Assembly (NCBI RefSeq): GCF_004342065.1
Contig: NZ_SLZU01000002.1
Location: 372,001 to 436,000, forward strand
Source: Primorskyibacter sedentarius
Lineage (GTDB): Bacteria; Pseudomonadota; Alphaproteobacteria; Rhodobacterales; Rhodobacteraceae
Direction of reading: 5' to 3'
DNA length: 64,000 nucleotides
Positions within the stretch are counted from its first letter, which is position 1, and each line of letters begins with the position of its first letter. A program made the position numbers and the translations under genes. Of the stretch, positions 8,609-18,121 are shown piece after piece. The notes beneath the pieces were generated by a model that had not been told where the DNA came from, ran no database searches, and saw only the letters and a program-made list of their open reading frames with translations.

Positions 8609-9718
8609 TTATCCCATCAATCCGGGGTTCAGAATGCCGCGCGGATCAAATTTGCCGCGCAGGCCGTTGGCGATGTTTTGCAAGGGCGCAGGTTCGGGAT
8701 GGAAGACGCCCAACCGTGCCTTCGTTTCGTCCGAGGCGCGGATCAGCGTGGCATGTCCTGAAAACGCCCCAAGTGCTGCGCGCAGATCGGTGCCCTCGGC
8801 AACCCGGAGCCACACCAGACCGCCTCCCCAATCGTAAAGCGCATCCAGCGGGGCGACACGCGCCACCAATCCGGGCGCATCGCTTGGCTTGATGGACAAG
8901 CGCCAGACGTCGCCGGGCGCGCCGACAAAAGGTTGGACATCCCGCGCCCAGAGCCAATCAGCGTCAGCCACCTGCCAGTCGCCGTTACCGCCAAGCAGTT
9001 TGCAAAGCGCATCCGCCCGATAGGCGACCGAGTCGGTGAACCCTTCGACGCGCAGCATGGTGACGCTCTTGCCCCCTTGCCGGTCAATGTGATGCACCGC
9101 CCCGTTGACCTCGAAGGGAGACCCCAGTGCGGCCGACATCGCGCGCACAGCGGTCACATCGTCCAGCCCGTAGGCGCGCACGGTCTTTGTGGCATCCGGG
9201 ATCGGCAACACTTTGAACGACACTTCGCTCAGAACCCCCAGCGTGCTAAAGCTGCCCGCCAGCAGCTTTACCAGATCATAGCCGGTGACATTCTTCATCA
9301 CCCGGCCACCGTTCTTCAGGATCGTGCCCATGCCGTCGACAAATCGTACCCCGATCAGCGAATCGCGACAGGCTCCGGCCTGCACGCGGCGCGGGCCGGA
9401 CACATTTGCCGCCACCACGCCGCCAATCGTCGGGATGCCCTCGGTGCCAAGCAGCGCGCGGTGATCCATCGGCTCAAAGGGCAGGCGCTGTCCTTCTGCG
9501 GCCAGCGCGGCCTCAACATCAGCCAGGGGTGTGCCTGCCTTGACCACCAGCGTCAGCGCGCCGGGTTCATAAAGGCTGATACCGCTCAGCCCGGCCAGTG
9601 ACAGGACCTCGCCCGCCACCTTCTGACCGATGGTCCGCGTCCCGCCGCCGCGGATTGCAAGCGGACCTTGCGCGGCGGCAATCATCTCGGCCAGTTCGGT
9701 CTCTGTCTCTGGTCGCAT
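8609..9718 (-). CDS. glcE: Glycolate oxidase FAD-binding subunit
   Basis: Second flavin-binding-type subunit of glycolate oxidase, 369 aa. It has an FAD-binding type 4 (PCMH-fold) N-terminal half, including the segment GGTRTIGQ and the pattern GTEGIPTIGGVVAANVSGPRR. An in-frame upstream extension of 31 codons is arginine- and proline-rich and starts in the glcD tail, so the ATG at 9718 (MRPETETELAEM) is chosen. It lies 46 bp after glcD and 3 bp before glcF. Confidence 0.93.
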   Translation of the reverse strand: MRPETETELAEMIAAAQGPLAIRGGGTRTIGQKVAGEVLSLAGLSGISLYEPGALTLVVKAGTPLADVEAALAAEGQRLPFEPMDHRALLGTEGIPTIGGVVAANVSGPRRVQAGACRDSLIGVRFVDGMGTILKNGGRVMKNVTGYDLVKLLAGSFSTLGVLSEVSFKVLPIPDATKTVRAYGLDDVTAVRAMSAALGSPFEVNGAVHHIDRQGGKSVTMLRVEGFTDSVAYRADALCKLLGGNGDWQVADADWLWARDVQPFVGAPGDVWRLSIKPSDAPGLVARVAPLDALYDWGGGLVWLRVAEGTDLRAALGAFSGHATLIRASDETKARLGVFHPEPAPLQNIANGLRGKFDPRGILNPGLMG

Positions 9719-9764
9719 TGTCTTTGGTCCCTGTATTCTGCGGGGGGTAGGCCGGGGCTGGCCC

Positions 9765-11213
9765 CTATTCGGCCGCCAGCCGCGCCACGCGCCGCGATTG
9801 CGACGATGCAAGCGGAAAGACCTTGGCGGGGTTCAGCAACCATTGCGGATCGAAGACGTCCTTCACCGCCATTTGCGCCTCCATATCCGCCGGGTCAAAC
9901 TGGTCCACCATCAGATCGCGCTTTTCGATGCCGACGCCATGTTCGCCGGTCAGGCAGCCGCCGACTTCGACACAAAGCCGCAGAATGTCGGCGCCCAACG
10001 CCTCGCACAGTTCCAGATCGCCGGGCTTGTTGGCATCGAACAGGATCAGCGGATGCATATTGCCGTCGCCCGCGTGAAACACGTTGGCCACGTCCAGCCC
10101 GTAGGATTTCGACAGCTCACCAATCCGGCGCAGCACCATTGGCAGCGCTGTCACCGGGATCGTGCCGTCCAGACACATGTAATCGTTGATCTGCCCCATC
10201 GCGCCAAAGGCGGACTTGCGGCCCAGCCAGATGCGCGCGCTTTCATCCTCGGACTGGCTCTCTCGCAGCTCCACCGGGTTATGCTGCCGGGCGATTTGCA
10301 GGATCAGGCCAAGCTGTTCGTCAATCTCGGCGGGCGAGCCTTCGACCTCGACAATCAGCAGCGCTTCGCACATCGGGTAGCCGGCATGCGCGAAGGCTTC
10401 GCAGGCTTCGATGCAGGGGCGATCCATGAATTCGATGGCGACGGGCAGAACACCAGCCTTGATGATGTCGGACACGCAGGCACCGGCAACCTCGTTGGAG
10501 TCAAACCCCATAAGAACGGGCCGCGCGCCTTCAGGTTTGGGCAGAATGCGCAAGGTTGCCTCTGTCACCACGCTTAGCTGTCCTTCGGACCCGCAGATCA
10601 CGCCAAGCAGATCCAGCCCGGCGGCATCCAGATGCGCGCCGCCCATCTCGACCACGGTGCCGTCCATCAGCACGACCGTGGCACCCAGCAGATTGTTCGT
10701 CGTCACGCCGTATTTCAGGCAATGCGCCCCGCCCGAATTCATCGCAATGTTGCCAGCAATCGCACAGGCCAGCTGCGAAGAGGGGTCGGGCGCGTAGAAA
10801 AAGCCGTTCTCCTCGACCGCACCGGTTACCGACAAATTCGTGCGTCCGGTCTGCACGCGGATAAACCGGTTGTCGTAGTCGGTTTCCAGAACCGCATTCA
10901 TCCGCGCAACGCCCAGAATCACCGAGTCTGCGGTTGGCAATGCGCCGCCCGCAAGGGACGTTCCCGCGCCGCGCGGCACCACGGGCACGCCTTCCTCATG
11001 GCAGATGCGCAGCACGGCAGAGACATCCTGCGTGCTGGTGGGCAGCACCGCAGCCAGCGGCGGGCAGCGATAGGCCGTCAACGCGTCGCATTCATAGGCG
11101 CGGGTTTCCGATATGTCCGAAATCACGGCACCCTTGGGCAGCACCTCTTGCAGTCTGGCAACGATATGACCCTTGCGGGCAAGGATCGAAGCATCGGGGT
11201 CTGGCATCTGCAT
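9765..11213 (-). CDS. glcD: Glycolate oxidase subunit, FAD-linked
   Basis: Catalytic FAD subunit of glycolate oxidase, 482 aa. It shows the PCMH-type FAD-binding core VVPRGAGTSLAGGA and SVILGVARMN, and the C-terminal FAD-oxidase domain with NVFHAGDGNMHPLIL and LTGEHGVGIEKR, which carry the conserved histidines of this family. The start codon at 11213 is preceded by AAGGA six bases upstream. It is the first gene of glcDEF. No glcC-type regulator gene is adjacent. Confidence 0.95.
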   Translation of the reverse strand: MQMPDPDASILARKGHIVARLQEVLPKGAVISDISETRAYECDALTAYRCPPLAAVLPTSTQDVSAVLRICHEEGVPVVPRGAGTSLAGGALPTADSVILGVARMNAVLETDYDNRFIRVQTGRTNLSVTGAVEENGFFYAPDPSSQLACAIAGNIAMNSGGAHCLKYGVTTNNLLGATVVLMDGTVVEMGGAHLDAAGLDLLGVICGSEGQLSVVTEATLRILPKPEGARPVLMGFDSNEVAGACVSDIIKAGVLPVAIEFMDRPCIEACEAFAHAGYPMCEALLIVEVEGSPAEIDEQLGLILQIARQHNPVELRESQSEDESARIWLGRKSAFGAMGQINDYMCLDGTIPVTALPMVLRRIGELSKSYGLDVANVFHAGDGNMHPLILFDANKPGDLELCEALGADILRLCVEVGGCLTGEHGVGIEKRDLMVDQFDPADMEAQMAVKDVFDPQWLLNPAKVFPLASSQSRRVARLAAE

Positions 11214-11231
11214 CTGGAGTCCTTCCGCATG

Positions 11232-11254
11232 ATTGGTCAGAAAATATAACCAAT
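11232..11254. promoter_or_regulatory. Candidate operator palindrome upstream of glcD
   Basis: ATTGGT (11232-11237) and ACCAAT (11249-11254) form an inverted repeat with 11 bp between the arms, 19 bp upstream of the glcD start. TTGGT...ACCAA arms are typical of operators for GntR/FadR-subfamily regulators such as PdhR, LldR and GlcC, but those normally have a 3-bp spacer. The assignment is therefore tentative. The 11214-11299 gap also serves the divergent DUF599 gene. Confidence 0.35.
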
Positions 11255-11299
11255 TTTTCCATCTGGCAACCGCAATGCCGCGGACCTATGGTCGCAAGC

Positions 11300-12019
11300 A
11301 TGACATGGTCCGAAATCCTCTCTGTTTTCTCGCCGCTGGATTTCGCCGCGGTTGCTCTTTTGTTCGTTGCCTGGGTAGCGATCGGACTGGTGATAGAATA
11401 CCCGCCCGCATCGCGCCCGTCAGTCTCTGCTTTGATGGCAGAATACAGGCGCGAGTGGATGAGACAATTCGTAACCCGCGATCCGCGCATCTTCGACGCC
11501 CAGATCGTTTCAAACCTTCGGCAAGGCACGGCTTTCTTCGCATCCGCCAGCATGATTGCGGTGGGGGGCGGGTTGGCGCTGGTCGGAAATTCCGAACAAC
11601 TGACCGGCATCGCCGAGGATCTGATCCAGACGAACGAACCGGACGTGTTCTGGGAGATCAAGCTGGTCGTCATGCTTTTGTTTGCGGCCAATGCGTTCCT
11701 GAAATTCGTCTGGTCGCATCGCCTGTTCGGCTACTGTTCGGTGCTTATGGCGGCAACGCCGAACGATCCGTCGGACCCGCGCGCCTATCCCGCCGCGGCC
11801 AAGGCGGCAGAGATCAACATCACCGCCGCGCGCGGCTATAATCGCGGGCTGCGCAGCGTCTATTTCGGGATCGGAGCCTCGGCCTGGTTGCTGGGTGCCT
11901 TGCCGCTGATCCTTGCGGTCATAGCGACGCTGATCATCGTCGGCCGACGGGAATTTGCGTCGGATTCGCGGATAGTGTTGCTGGATAACCCCGCTCTCGA
12001 AGGCCACACGCAGACGTGA
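11300..12019 (+). CDS. DUF599 family membrane protein
   Basis: Inner-membrane protein of 239 aa with about four hydrophobic segments (near residues 12-30, 75-95, 115-135 and 185-215), plus conserved features of DUF599 such as EYPPASRPSVSALMAEYRRE and AANAFLKFVWSHRLFGYC. The biochemical role of the family is unknown. ATG codons at 11288 and 11300 are both possible; 11300 (MTWSEILS) is preferred because the protein begins with the hydrophobic leader. It is divergent from glcD and followed after 36 bp by a small secreted protein. Confidence 0.8.
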   Translation: MTWSEILSVFSPLDFAAVALLFVAWVAIGLVIEYPPASRPSVSALMAEYRREWMRQFVTRDPRIFDAQIVSNLRQGTAFFASASMIAVGGGLALVGNSEQLTGIAEDLIQTNEPDVFWEIKLVVMLLFAANAFLKFVWSHRLFGYCSVLMAATPNDPSDPRAYPAAAKAAEINITAARGYNRGLRSVYFGIGASAWLLGALPLILAVIATLIIVGRREFASDSRIVLLDNPALEGHTQT

Positions 12020-12055
12020 GTGCAAGAGGTAATCGGCAGTGTTAACTTCTGGCGC

Positions 12056-12421
12056 ATGAAAACAGCTGCCCTTATCCTCGCCCTATTGCCGCTCGCCACT
12101 CCGGCCCTTGCGGATTTTCCGAAGATCGAATCCGTCGATGCCGTGAAATCCGGCATGGGATGGCGGTTCTCGGTAACCCTGTCCCATCCCGATACCGGGT
12201 GGGATCATTATGCCGACGGTTGGGAAATCGTCGATGCAGAGGGCAACATTCTGGGAACTCGCCAATTGATGCACCCGCATGTGTCAGAGCAGCCCTTCAC
12301 CCGGTCGCTTAACGCCGTGATGGTGCCTGACGGCGTGCGTGAGGTTTTCGTGCGCGCCAAATGTTCTGTCGCCGGATGGTCCGGTGACCTTGTCCCGGTC
12401 GCCCTGTCACCCGGTGGCTAA
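12056..12421 (+). CDS. Small predicted periplasmic protein
   Basis: A 121-aa protein with a clear Sec signal peptide, MKTAALILALLPLATPALA, and a mature part of about 100 residues rich in beta-strand patterns (WRFSVTLSHPDTGWDHYADG, VREVFVRAKCSVAGWSG). I do not recognise a named family. It contains only one cysteine in the mature part, so no internal disulfide. The ATG at 12056 is chosen because it begins the signal peptide; an upstream GTG at 12020 would put polar residues before it. It may be co-transcribed with the DUF599 gene. Confidence 0.75.
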   Translation: MKTAALILALLPLATPALADFPKIESVDAVKSGMGWRFSVTLSHPDTGWDHYADGWEIVDAEGNILGTRQLMHPHVSEQPFTRSLNAVMVPDGVREVFVRAKCSVAGWSGDLVPVALSPGG

Positions 12422-12443
12422 GCGGCACTGGCCCAACGCCGTT

Positions 12444-14486
12444 TCAGTTTCTGCCCTCGCGCAGCCAAGCGCCCACAATCAGCCCTGACGCCAGCAACAG
12501 GACAAGCCACGCAGGCAGCAGTGGCGTTTGTGTTACGTCTTGCGTGCGGAACGCGCCTCGCGGTGTCAGTCCGATCCAGCCGCGCCCGGCTGCGGGCCGA
12601 CCTTCCCGAACCTCGCGCAGTGTCGGCAGCCCGTCTTCGAGCCTTGGCGTTCCGCCGCGCATCGTGTCGACAACAGGTTGCAGAAGCTCTGCCGTGGCGA
12701 TGGTCTGTTCAAATTCCCGGGGGGCGGCGGGGCCAAGGCCGATCACGCTTTCCATCTCGCCTTCGGCCAAGCGGTACAGCCCGATTTCCGGCCCTTCATA
12801 CAGCGCCTCGAACCGGCCCGGAGAGACTTCTTCCAGCGGCAGTTCGATCGTTTCGCCGTCTGGCCGCGTGATCGTGACCGGCCCAGCTGCCTCTTCCAGC
12901 GTGCGGCGGATGATGCGCATCGTCTGGCCGGTCGGTTCCGCCCAAAGCGCCTCTTCCTCAAGCTCCGGCTCTTTCATCATCCAGTGGGCAAGGCGGCGCA
13001 AAAGCTCCAGTTGAGGCCCGCCCCCTTCGAAGCCACGGTTCCAAAGCCAGGCATGGTCCGACGCCAGAAGCGCAACCCGGCCCTCGCCAACACGGTCAAG
13101 GATCAGCAGCGGGCGCTCCTCGACCCCTGACATCAGCACATCGCCTTCTGTCGTGGTGACATCAATCTGGCGCAGCCATCTGCCCCAGCTTTCTGGATCG
13201 CCCAGCCCGTCGGTCACCGGGTGACGCTGGCCAAGATCCGTGACTTGCGGGCGATACCCTTCGTCGATCACCCGTGCAGAGGGTTCAGCGGGCAGGATGG
13301 TGCCCAGTGGCGAGCGGTAAAGGCTGTCTGCGCTGGCGAAATCCGGCCCGGCAGCGACCAGAACCGCGCCGCCATTCGCCACGTAATTGCGCACATTGTC
13401 GAGGTAGATGGACGGCAGGATGCCGCGCCGCTTGTAGCGGTCAAAGATGATGAGGTCGAAATCGTCGATCTTCTCAAGGAACAGCTCGCGGGTTGGAAAG
13501 GCGATCAGGGAGAGTTCTGTCACCGGCACGCCGTCCTGCTTTTCGGGTGGGCGCAGAATGGTGAAATGCACCAGATCCACCGAAGAGTCGGATTTCAGAA
13601 GGTTGCGCCATGTCCGCCCGCCTGCATGCGGCTCGCCCGACACCAGCAGCACGCGCAGGCGGTCGCGCACGCCGTTGATCTGTACCAAAGCCGCGTTGTT
13701 GCGGTCGGTTAGCTCGCCTTCGGCCTCTGGCACGGAAAAGCGGATCACGTTGCGCCCGCCATGGGGCAGGGTGATTGGCAGCTCGATATCTTCGCCCAAA
13801 GGCACCTGAAAGCGCTGCGCATCGGCACCGTCGATGGAGATGTCGAGCGGTGTAAGGCCGGTCTCGCCGGGTGCGGCGCCGCTATCCTCGATCTTCAGGG
13901 TCAGCGTGACAGGTTCGCCCAGAATGGCAAAAGCAGGCGCGTTGCGAACGATCAGGCGTCGGTCCCAATCGGTTTCCTTTCCGGTCAACAGGAGGTGCAG
14001 TGGCGCGGGCAGATCGGGCGCGCGCTCCAGGTCGTGCAGGCGACCGTCCGACAGCAGCAGGATGCCTGCGATCCGGGCGCGGGGTTCCTCTGCCAGTGCG
14101 GCATTCAGGGCGGTCATGATCTGCGTGCCGGCGTCTTCTTCGCCATCACCAATCTCGATGCGGCGCAGCTCTGTATTGGGGCGCGCCTCTATCCGGGCGG
14201 CGAGCGTGTCTGCGGCCTCTTGCGTGATGCCCGCCCGGTCGGCCAGCGTTTGGCTGGCGCTCTTGTCGACCAGCATGATGACAATGTCCGACAGGGCAGC
14301 GCGGTCCTCCACCTGCCAGCTGGGTTGCGCAATCGCCCCAATCAGCGCCAGCGCGGCGAGGGCGCGCAGGGCCCAGCCTGACAGGCCCCGCCACAGTGCC
14401 AGAACGACGCCAAGCGCCGCGACGCCTGCCAGAACGGCGAGGATCGGCCAGGGCAGAAGCGGATCGAATATGATGTTCCCGGTCAT
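12444..14486 (-). CDS. Membrane protein with vWA-like and amidotransferase-like regions
   Basis: A 680-aa membrane protein. Two transmembrane helices open it (about residues 10-28 and 35-54). A von Willebrand A-like region follows, with IVIMLVDKSASQT (in place of the usual DxSxS) and ILLLSDGRLHD. A later segment near residues 310-420 resembles the class I glutamine-amidotransferase-like fold seen in this family (DLIIFDRYKRRG, YVANGGAVLVAAGP). One helix lies at the C-terminus (LPAWLVLLLASGLIVGAWL). It is the last gene of the MoxR-DUF58-DUF4159 cluster, overlapping the previous gene by 4 bp. The cluster is thought to act in envelope homeostasis, but the exact task is unknown. Confidence 0.8.
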   Translation of the reverse strand: MTGNIIFDPLLPWPILAVLAGVAALGVVLALWRGLSGWALRALAALALIGAIAQPSWQVEDRAALSDIVIMLVDKSASQTLADRAGITQEAADTLAARIEARPNTELRRIEIGDGEEDAGTQIMTALNAALAEEPRARIAGILLLSDGRLHDLERAPDLPAPLHLLLTGKETDWDRRLIVRNAPAFAILGEPVTLTLKIEDSGAAPGETGLTPLDISIDGADAQRFQVPLGEDIELPITLPHGGRNVIRFSVPEAEGELTDRNNAALVQINGVRDRLRVLLVSGEPHAGGRTWRNLLKSDSSVDLVHFTILRPPEKQDGVPVTELSLIAFPTRELFLEKIDDFDLIIFDRYKRRGILPSIYLDNVRNYVANGGAVLVAAGPDFASADSLYRSPLGTILPAEPSARVIDEGYRPQVTDLGQRHPVTDGLGDPESWGRWLRQIDVTTTEGDVLMSGVEERPLLILDRVGEGRVALLASDHAWLWNRGFEGGGPQLELLRRLAHWMMKEPELEEEALWAEPTGQTMRIIRRTLEEAAGPVTITRPDGETIELPLEEVSPGRFEALYEGPEIGLYRLAEGEMESVIGLGPAAPREFEQTIATAELLQPVVDTMRGGTPRLEDGLPTLREVREGRPAAGRGWIGLTPRGAFRTQDVTQTPLLPAWLVLLLASGLIVGAWLREGRN

Positions 14487-17248
14487 TGGCCCAACCTGTC
14501 GAGAAGTGCGGGGACATGCACCTGATCGGATTTGTAATTGCCGGTCAGCACATGCATCACGAGGTTGACGCCGAAGCGGTAGGCAAGCTCGCGCTGCCGC
14601 TCCCCGGCAAAGCCGCGGCCCACCGGAAACAGGGGCGTTCCGCGATTGTCCATCGCCCAGGCGGCCGCCCAGTCATTGCCGCCGATCACCACCGGTGTCA
14701 CATTGTCGTTGAGGTTACGAAAGGGCATGCCTTCGACCAGTTCGGCATCGGGTGGCGCGGCCTCGACCCACACATCCCGTACGTTGTAGCGCCCCGGAAA
14801 ATCCTGAAGCAGGTAGAAGGTGCGCGTCAGCACGTGATCCGCCGGGATCGGTTCCAGCGGCGGAATGTCCAGCGGCGCGGCAAGGGCCTGCAATTTGCGG
14901 CCATTGGGGCTGCTGGCACCAAAGCGGGCAACATCGGCATCGCGCGTGTCAAACAGGATCATGCCGCCTGATCTGAGATAAGCGTTGAGCTTTGCATAGG
15001 CCTCGTCCGAGGGGGTTGGCTGGTCGGGTGTGACCGGCCAGTAGAGCAGCGGAAAAAAGGCCAGCTCGTCGGTTTCAAGGTTCACGCCGATCGGTTCTGC
15101 CGGTTCAACGGATGTGCGGAAGAACAGGGTTTCGGACAGGCCCAGCAGGCCGGCCTGCGCCATGTCATCCAGTGCGCTGTCGCCGGTCAGGACATGGGCC
15201 AGCGTCACCTCGGACGCCGCGCGGATCGCGAAAGCCTCTTCGCTGGCGCTTTGCGCCGGGGCGTCTTGCGGCACCAGCATCAGGGCAAGGCCAATTCCGG
15301 CCACGGTGGTGCCTGCGCTGCGCAGCCGACCAGACAGCGCGAGGCTGGCGATCACATCGGCCACCAGCAACAGCGTCGCGAGGCCAAGAAGATAGCCCGA
15401 GAGCGGAGTTTCCTGCGGCCGTTCGAGCCCGGTGACGGCGATACGCGCGGGCCAGTCCATCGCGGCGAGTTGCGTGTCGGCGCCGATCACATTGCGTGCA
15501 AGGCTGCGATCCTCGCCCTGATACAGCCCCGGTTGCAGCTCTGACCCAAGCGGTGCAGCAGCCAGATCTTCACCCGTGACACCGGGCAAGGTGTCGGCCT
15601 TCTCCAACTCTCCAAACCCGTTCAACACGGAAACGGGCTGCCAGATCGTGCCTGCCAGATCCTCGGCATTCGGGGCCTCATTGGCGGAGGAGACCGAAAG
15701 CCGCTCCAGCATCTGCACGAAGAGGCCCGACAGCGGCAAGCTGGACCATTCGGCATTGGCGGTGACGTGCACCAGCACGACCTGCCCGGCACCGATGCGC
15801 TTGCGCGTGACCAGCGGCGTGCCATCGCTGAGCGAGGCAATGACGCGGTCAGCCAGCGTCGGATCGGGCTGGGCCATGACCTGCGCAGACACCGTGACCT
15901 CACCGGTGACCGGAAGGCCGAAGAATGGGCTGTCCTGCGGGAATTCGGCCAGTTCCTTGGGTTCGCCCCAGCTCATCGCGCCACCGACGGTGCGGCCACC
16001 GACACGCAGGCGCACGGGCATCAGGGGGTTTTCCTCGGCGCGGCTGATATCGCTGGCAGCAAGGCGTGGCCCGGCAAAGCGCAACAGCATGCCACCCTTT
16101 TCGACCCAGTCCAGCAGGCCCGCCTCCTCGGCCTCTGACAGCGTGGCGACATCGGCCAGAACGATCACGTCCGGGTTCGCAGGCAGGATCTCTGCCAAGG
16201 AGCCGTCCAGCAGGTCGGCGGTGGGGGCAAGCGCCTTGGTCAGGTAGTGCAGCGGCGAAAGCAGCTCCAGCCCCTCGCGATCTTCGCGGCCCGCGATCAG
16301 GGCAACTTCGCGACGCCTCAGGCTGTCATCGGGAAGGGACACGGCGCCGGCACTGCGCTGGCCTTCGATCTCGAACCGGTTGATGCGGGCGCGCAGTTCC
16401 GAAGGAAGGGAGAGTTCGACACTGGCCTGCGCGGAATCGACGGGGAATGTCGCGGGGACACGCGCCAGCACGGCCGGGCTGCCAGACGGGTCAACCCCAT
16501 GCGCCACGACAGAGATTGTGCGCTCGCCCACGCCGCCCAGACGTTGCGCGGTCAGCACGACATTGCCTGCGTCGAATTCCGCCGGATGCAGCGCCATCAG
16601 GCTGCGCGGGCTTTCGATCACCCGCACCGCGCCGTGGCCTTCCAGGGCGCTCAGAACGGTGTTGCGACTGTCACGGGCCAGCCCGTCGGACAGCCACAGC
16701 GTATCGAACGGGCCATCCGGCAGGATGTCAGCGCTGCGCGCCATGTCGGCGTCTGTCGGCTCCCATGCGGCGGGGAGAATGCCGGTCAGACGCGCGCGGA
16801 TGGCATCGGCGCTTTGGAATTCCGGCTGCTCTGGCGCGGTCAGACGCAGCAATGCGACAGGGCGGCTTTCGCGGGTCGCTTGCGCAAGGGCGGCATCCAG
16901 CGCGTCCTGCCGCGCCGACCAGTCGGCAGCGCTGGCCCAGCTTGCATCCATCACGATCAAGAGCGGCCCCGTGCCTGCCTCTTCCTCTGTCTCGGGGTTC
17001 AGGACAGGGCCGGCCAGCCCGATGATCACCGCGGCAACGGCCAGCATCCGCAGCAGGAGCAGCCACCACGGCGTGCGGTCACTGACCTGTTCGTCGTCTT
17101 TCAGCCCCAGCAAAAGGATCACGCCGGGGAAGAGGCGACGGACCGGCGCAGGCGGCACAGCGCGCAGGATCAGCCAAAGGATCGGCAGAGCCAGAAGCCC
17201 CAGCAGCAGCCAGGGCGCGGTGAAACCCAGCGAACCCAGTGTCAGCAT
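14483..17248 (-). CDS. DUF4159 domain protein with BatA-type N-terminus
   Basis: A 921-aa inner-membrane protein. The N-terminus (residues 1-80) is an aerotolerance BatA-type membrane domain with two helices and the typical LLALPILWLILRAVPPAPVR start. The central part holds a degenerate vWA-like domain (LLIVMDASWASAADW) and beta-rich segments. Further helices lie near residue 640, and the last ~210 residues form a DUF4159 domain (FFPLLYWPVTPDQPTPSDEA, GGMILFDTRDAD). It directly abuts the DUF58 gene upstream with no gap and overlaps the next gene by 4 bp. Its partners suggest MoxR-assisted assembly of a membrane complex. Confidence 0.85.
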   Translation of the reverse strand: MLTLGSLGFTAPWLLLGLLALPILWLILRAVPPAPVRRLFPGVILLLGLKDDEQVSDRTPWWLLLLRMLAVAAVIIGLAGPVLNPETEEEAGTGPLLIVMDASWASAADWSARQDALDAALAQATRESRPVALLRLTAPEQPEFQSADAIRARLTGILPAAWEPTDADMARSADILPDGPFDTLWLSDGLARDSRNTVLSALEGHGAVRVIESPRSLMALHPAEFDAGNVVLTAQRLGGVGERTISVVAHGVDPSGSPAVLARVPATFPVDSAQASVELSLPSELRARINRFEIEGQRSAGAVSLPDDSLRRREVALIAGREDREGLELLSPLHYLTKALAPTADLLDGSLAEILPANPDVIVLADVATLSEAEEAGLLDWVEKGGMLLRFAGPRLAASDISRAEENPLMPVRLRVGGRTVGGAMSWGEPKELAEFPQDSPFFGLPVTGEVTVSAQVMAQPDPTLADRVIASLSDGTPLVTRKRIGAGQVVLVHVTANAEWSSLPLSGLFVQMLERLSVSSANEAPNAEDLAGTIWQPVSVLNGFGELEKADTLPGVTGEDLAAAPLGSELQPGLYQGEDRSLARNVIGADTQLAAMDWPARIAVTGLERPQETPLSGYLLGLATLLLVADVIASLALSGRLRSAGTTVAGIGLALMLVPQDAPAQSASEEAFAIRAASEVTLAHVLTGDSALDDMAQAGLLGLSETLFFRTSVEPAEPIGVNLETDELAFFPLLYWPVTPDQPTPSDEAYAKLNAYLRSGGMILFDTRDADVARFGASSPNGRKLQALAAPLDIPPLEPIPADHVLTRTFYLLQDFPGRYNVRDVWVEAAPPDAELVEGMPFRNLNDNVTPVVIGGNDWAAAWAMDNRGTPLFPVGRGFAGERQRELAYRFGVNLVMHVLTGNYKSDQVHVPALLDRLGQ

Positions 17249-18121
17249 CTAGCGACCCCCATCAATGGCGCGGTACATCCAAAGCAATGCGGATTGCGCG
17301 CTGTCGCTTGTGTGATGCGTGTGAAATTGCCAGCCCGTCAGCCGACACAGTTGCGACAGCTCTGCCTTGCGGGACGCCAGCCGTTGCAAGTAGCGCTCGC
17401 GCAGCTCTGCCGCTTTCAACGTCTCGTGCCGGACCGTATGACCGACGCTTTCGAAAATGGTGCGGCCCTTGAAGGGAAAGCTTTCCTCCAGCGGGTCGAG
17501 CACTTGCACAAGCACGCCGCGCACACCGCGATCCGCTGCCTTGGTGAGTGCCTGTGTGATCTGGTCGATCTCGCCCAAAAAGTCGGACACGAAAATGGCG
17601 CGCGAATGGGGCAGCATCCCACGCGCTTCCGGTGCGGCGTAATCCTCTTCGGCATCGTGACCAAACGCTTCTGCCAGCCGGGCTATCTGCACCTCGCCAG
17701 AACGCGGCGGCAGGCTGCCCCCGGTCAGCCCGACGCGTTCACCGCCCCGCAGTAACATGATGCCCGATGCAAGCGTCAGCAGCCGGGCCCGGTCCGCCTT
17801 GGTCGGCAGGTTCTTGTCAGAGTGAAACCGCATCGACGCGCCCTGATCGACCCAAAGCATGACGCTCTGCGCGATCTGCCATTCGCGTTCACGGACAAAC
17901 TGGCTGTCGCCCCTTGCGGAACGTCGCCAATCGATCATGCGCAGGCTGTCGCCCGCCTGCACGGGCCGGTATTGCCAGAAATCATCGCCCAGACCGGCGC
18001 GCCGCCGACCGTGTTCGCCCAGCAGGACGGTGCCGGCCAGATGCTCTGCCCGCGCCAGAAGCGGCGGCAGATGGCTGGCCTCTTCCTCTGCCTGCTGGCG
18101 AAGGGGGATGACTGGGTTCAC
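17249..18121 (-). CDS. DUF58 domain protein
   Basis: A 290-aa protein of the DUF58 family, which carries a vWA-like fold and is usually encoded next to MoxR ATPases. The family hallmark is seen as YRPVQAGDSLRMIDWRRSAR (residues 52-71), followed by VMLWVDQGASMRF as the metal-site-like segment and IFVSDFLGEID. No transmembrane helix is seen, so it is cytoplasmic or peripheral. It overlaps the moxR stop by 4 bp and runs straight into the DUF4159 gene. Confidence 0.9.
   Translation of the reverse strand: MNPVIPLRQQAEEEASHLPPLLARAEHLAGTVLLGEHGRRRAGLGDDFWQYRPVQAGDSLRMIDWRRSARGDSQFVREREWQIAQSVMLWVDQGASMRFHSDKNLPTKADRARLLTLASGIMLLRGGERVGLTGGSLPPRSGEVQIARLAEAFGHDAEEDYAAPEARGMLPHSRAIFVSDFLGEIDQITQALTKAADRGVRGVLVQVLDPLEESFPFKGRTIFESVGHTVRHETLKAAELRERYLQRLASRKAELSQLCRLTGWQFHTHHTSDSAQSALLWMYRAIDGGR

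Noticed and set aside
6099-8761. Long plus-strand frames covering the H-NOX upstream gap and glcF
   Set aside because: They run antisense through the H-NOX and glcF genes, and the part inside the 470-bp gap has no start signal or family similarity.
16247-17755. 502-codon plus-strand frame opposite DUF4159/DUF58
   Set aside because: Gln/Arg/His-rich antisense frame, no start signal, no domain.
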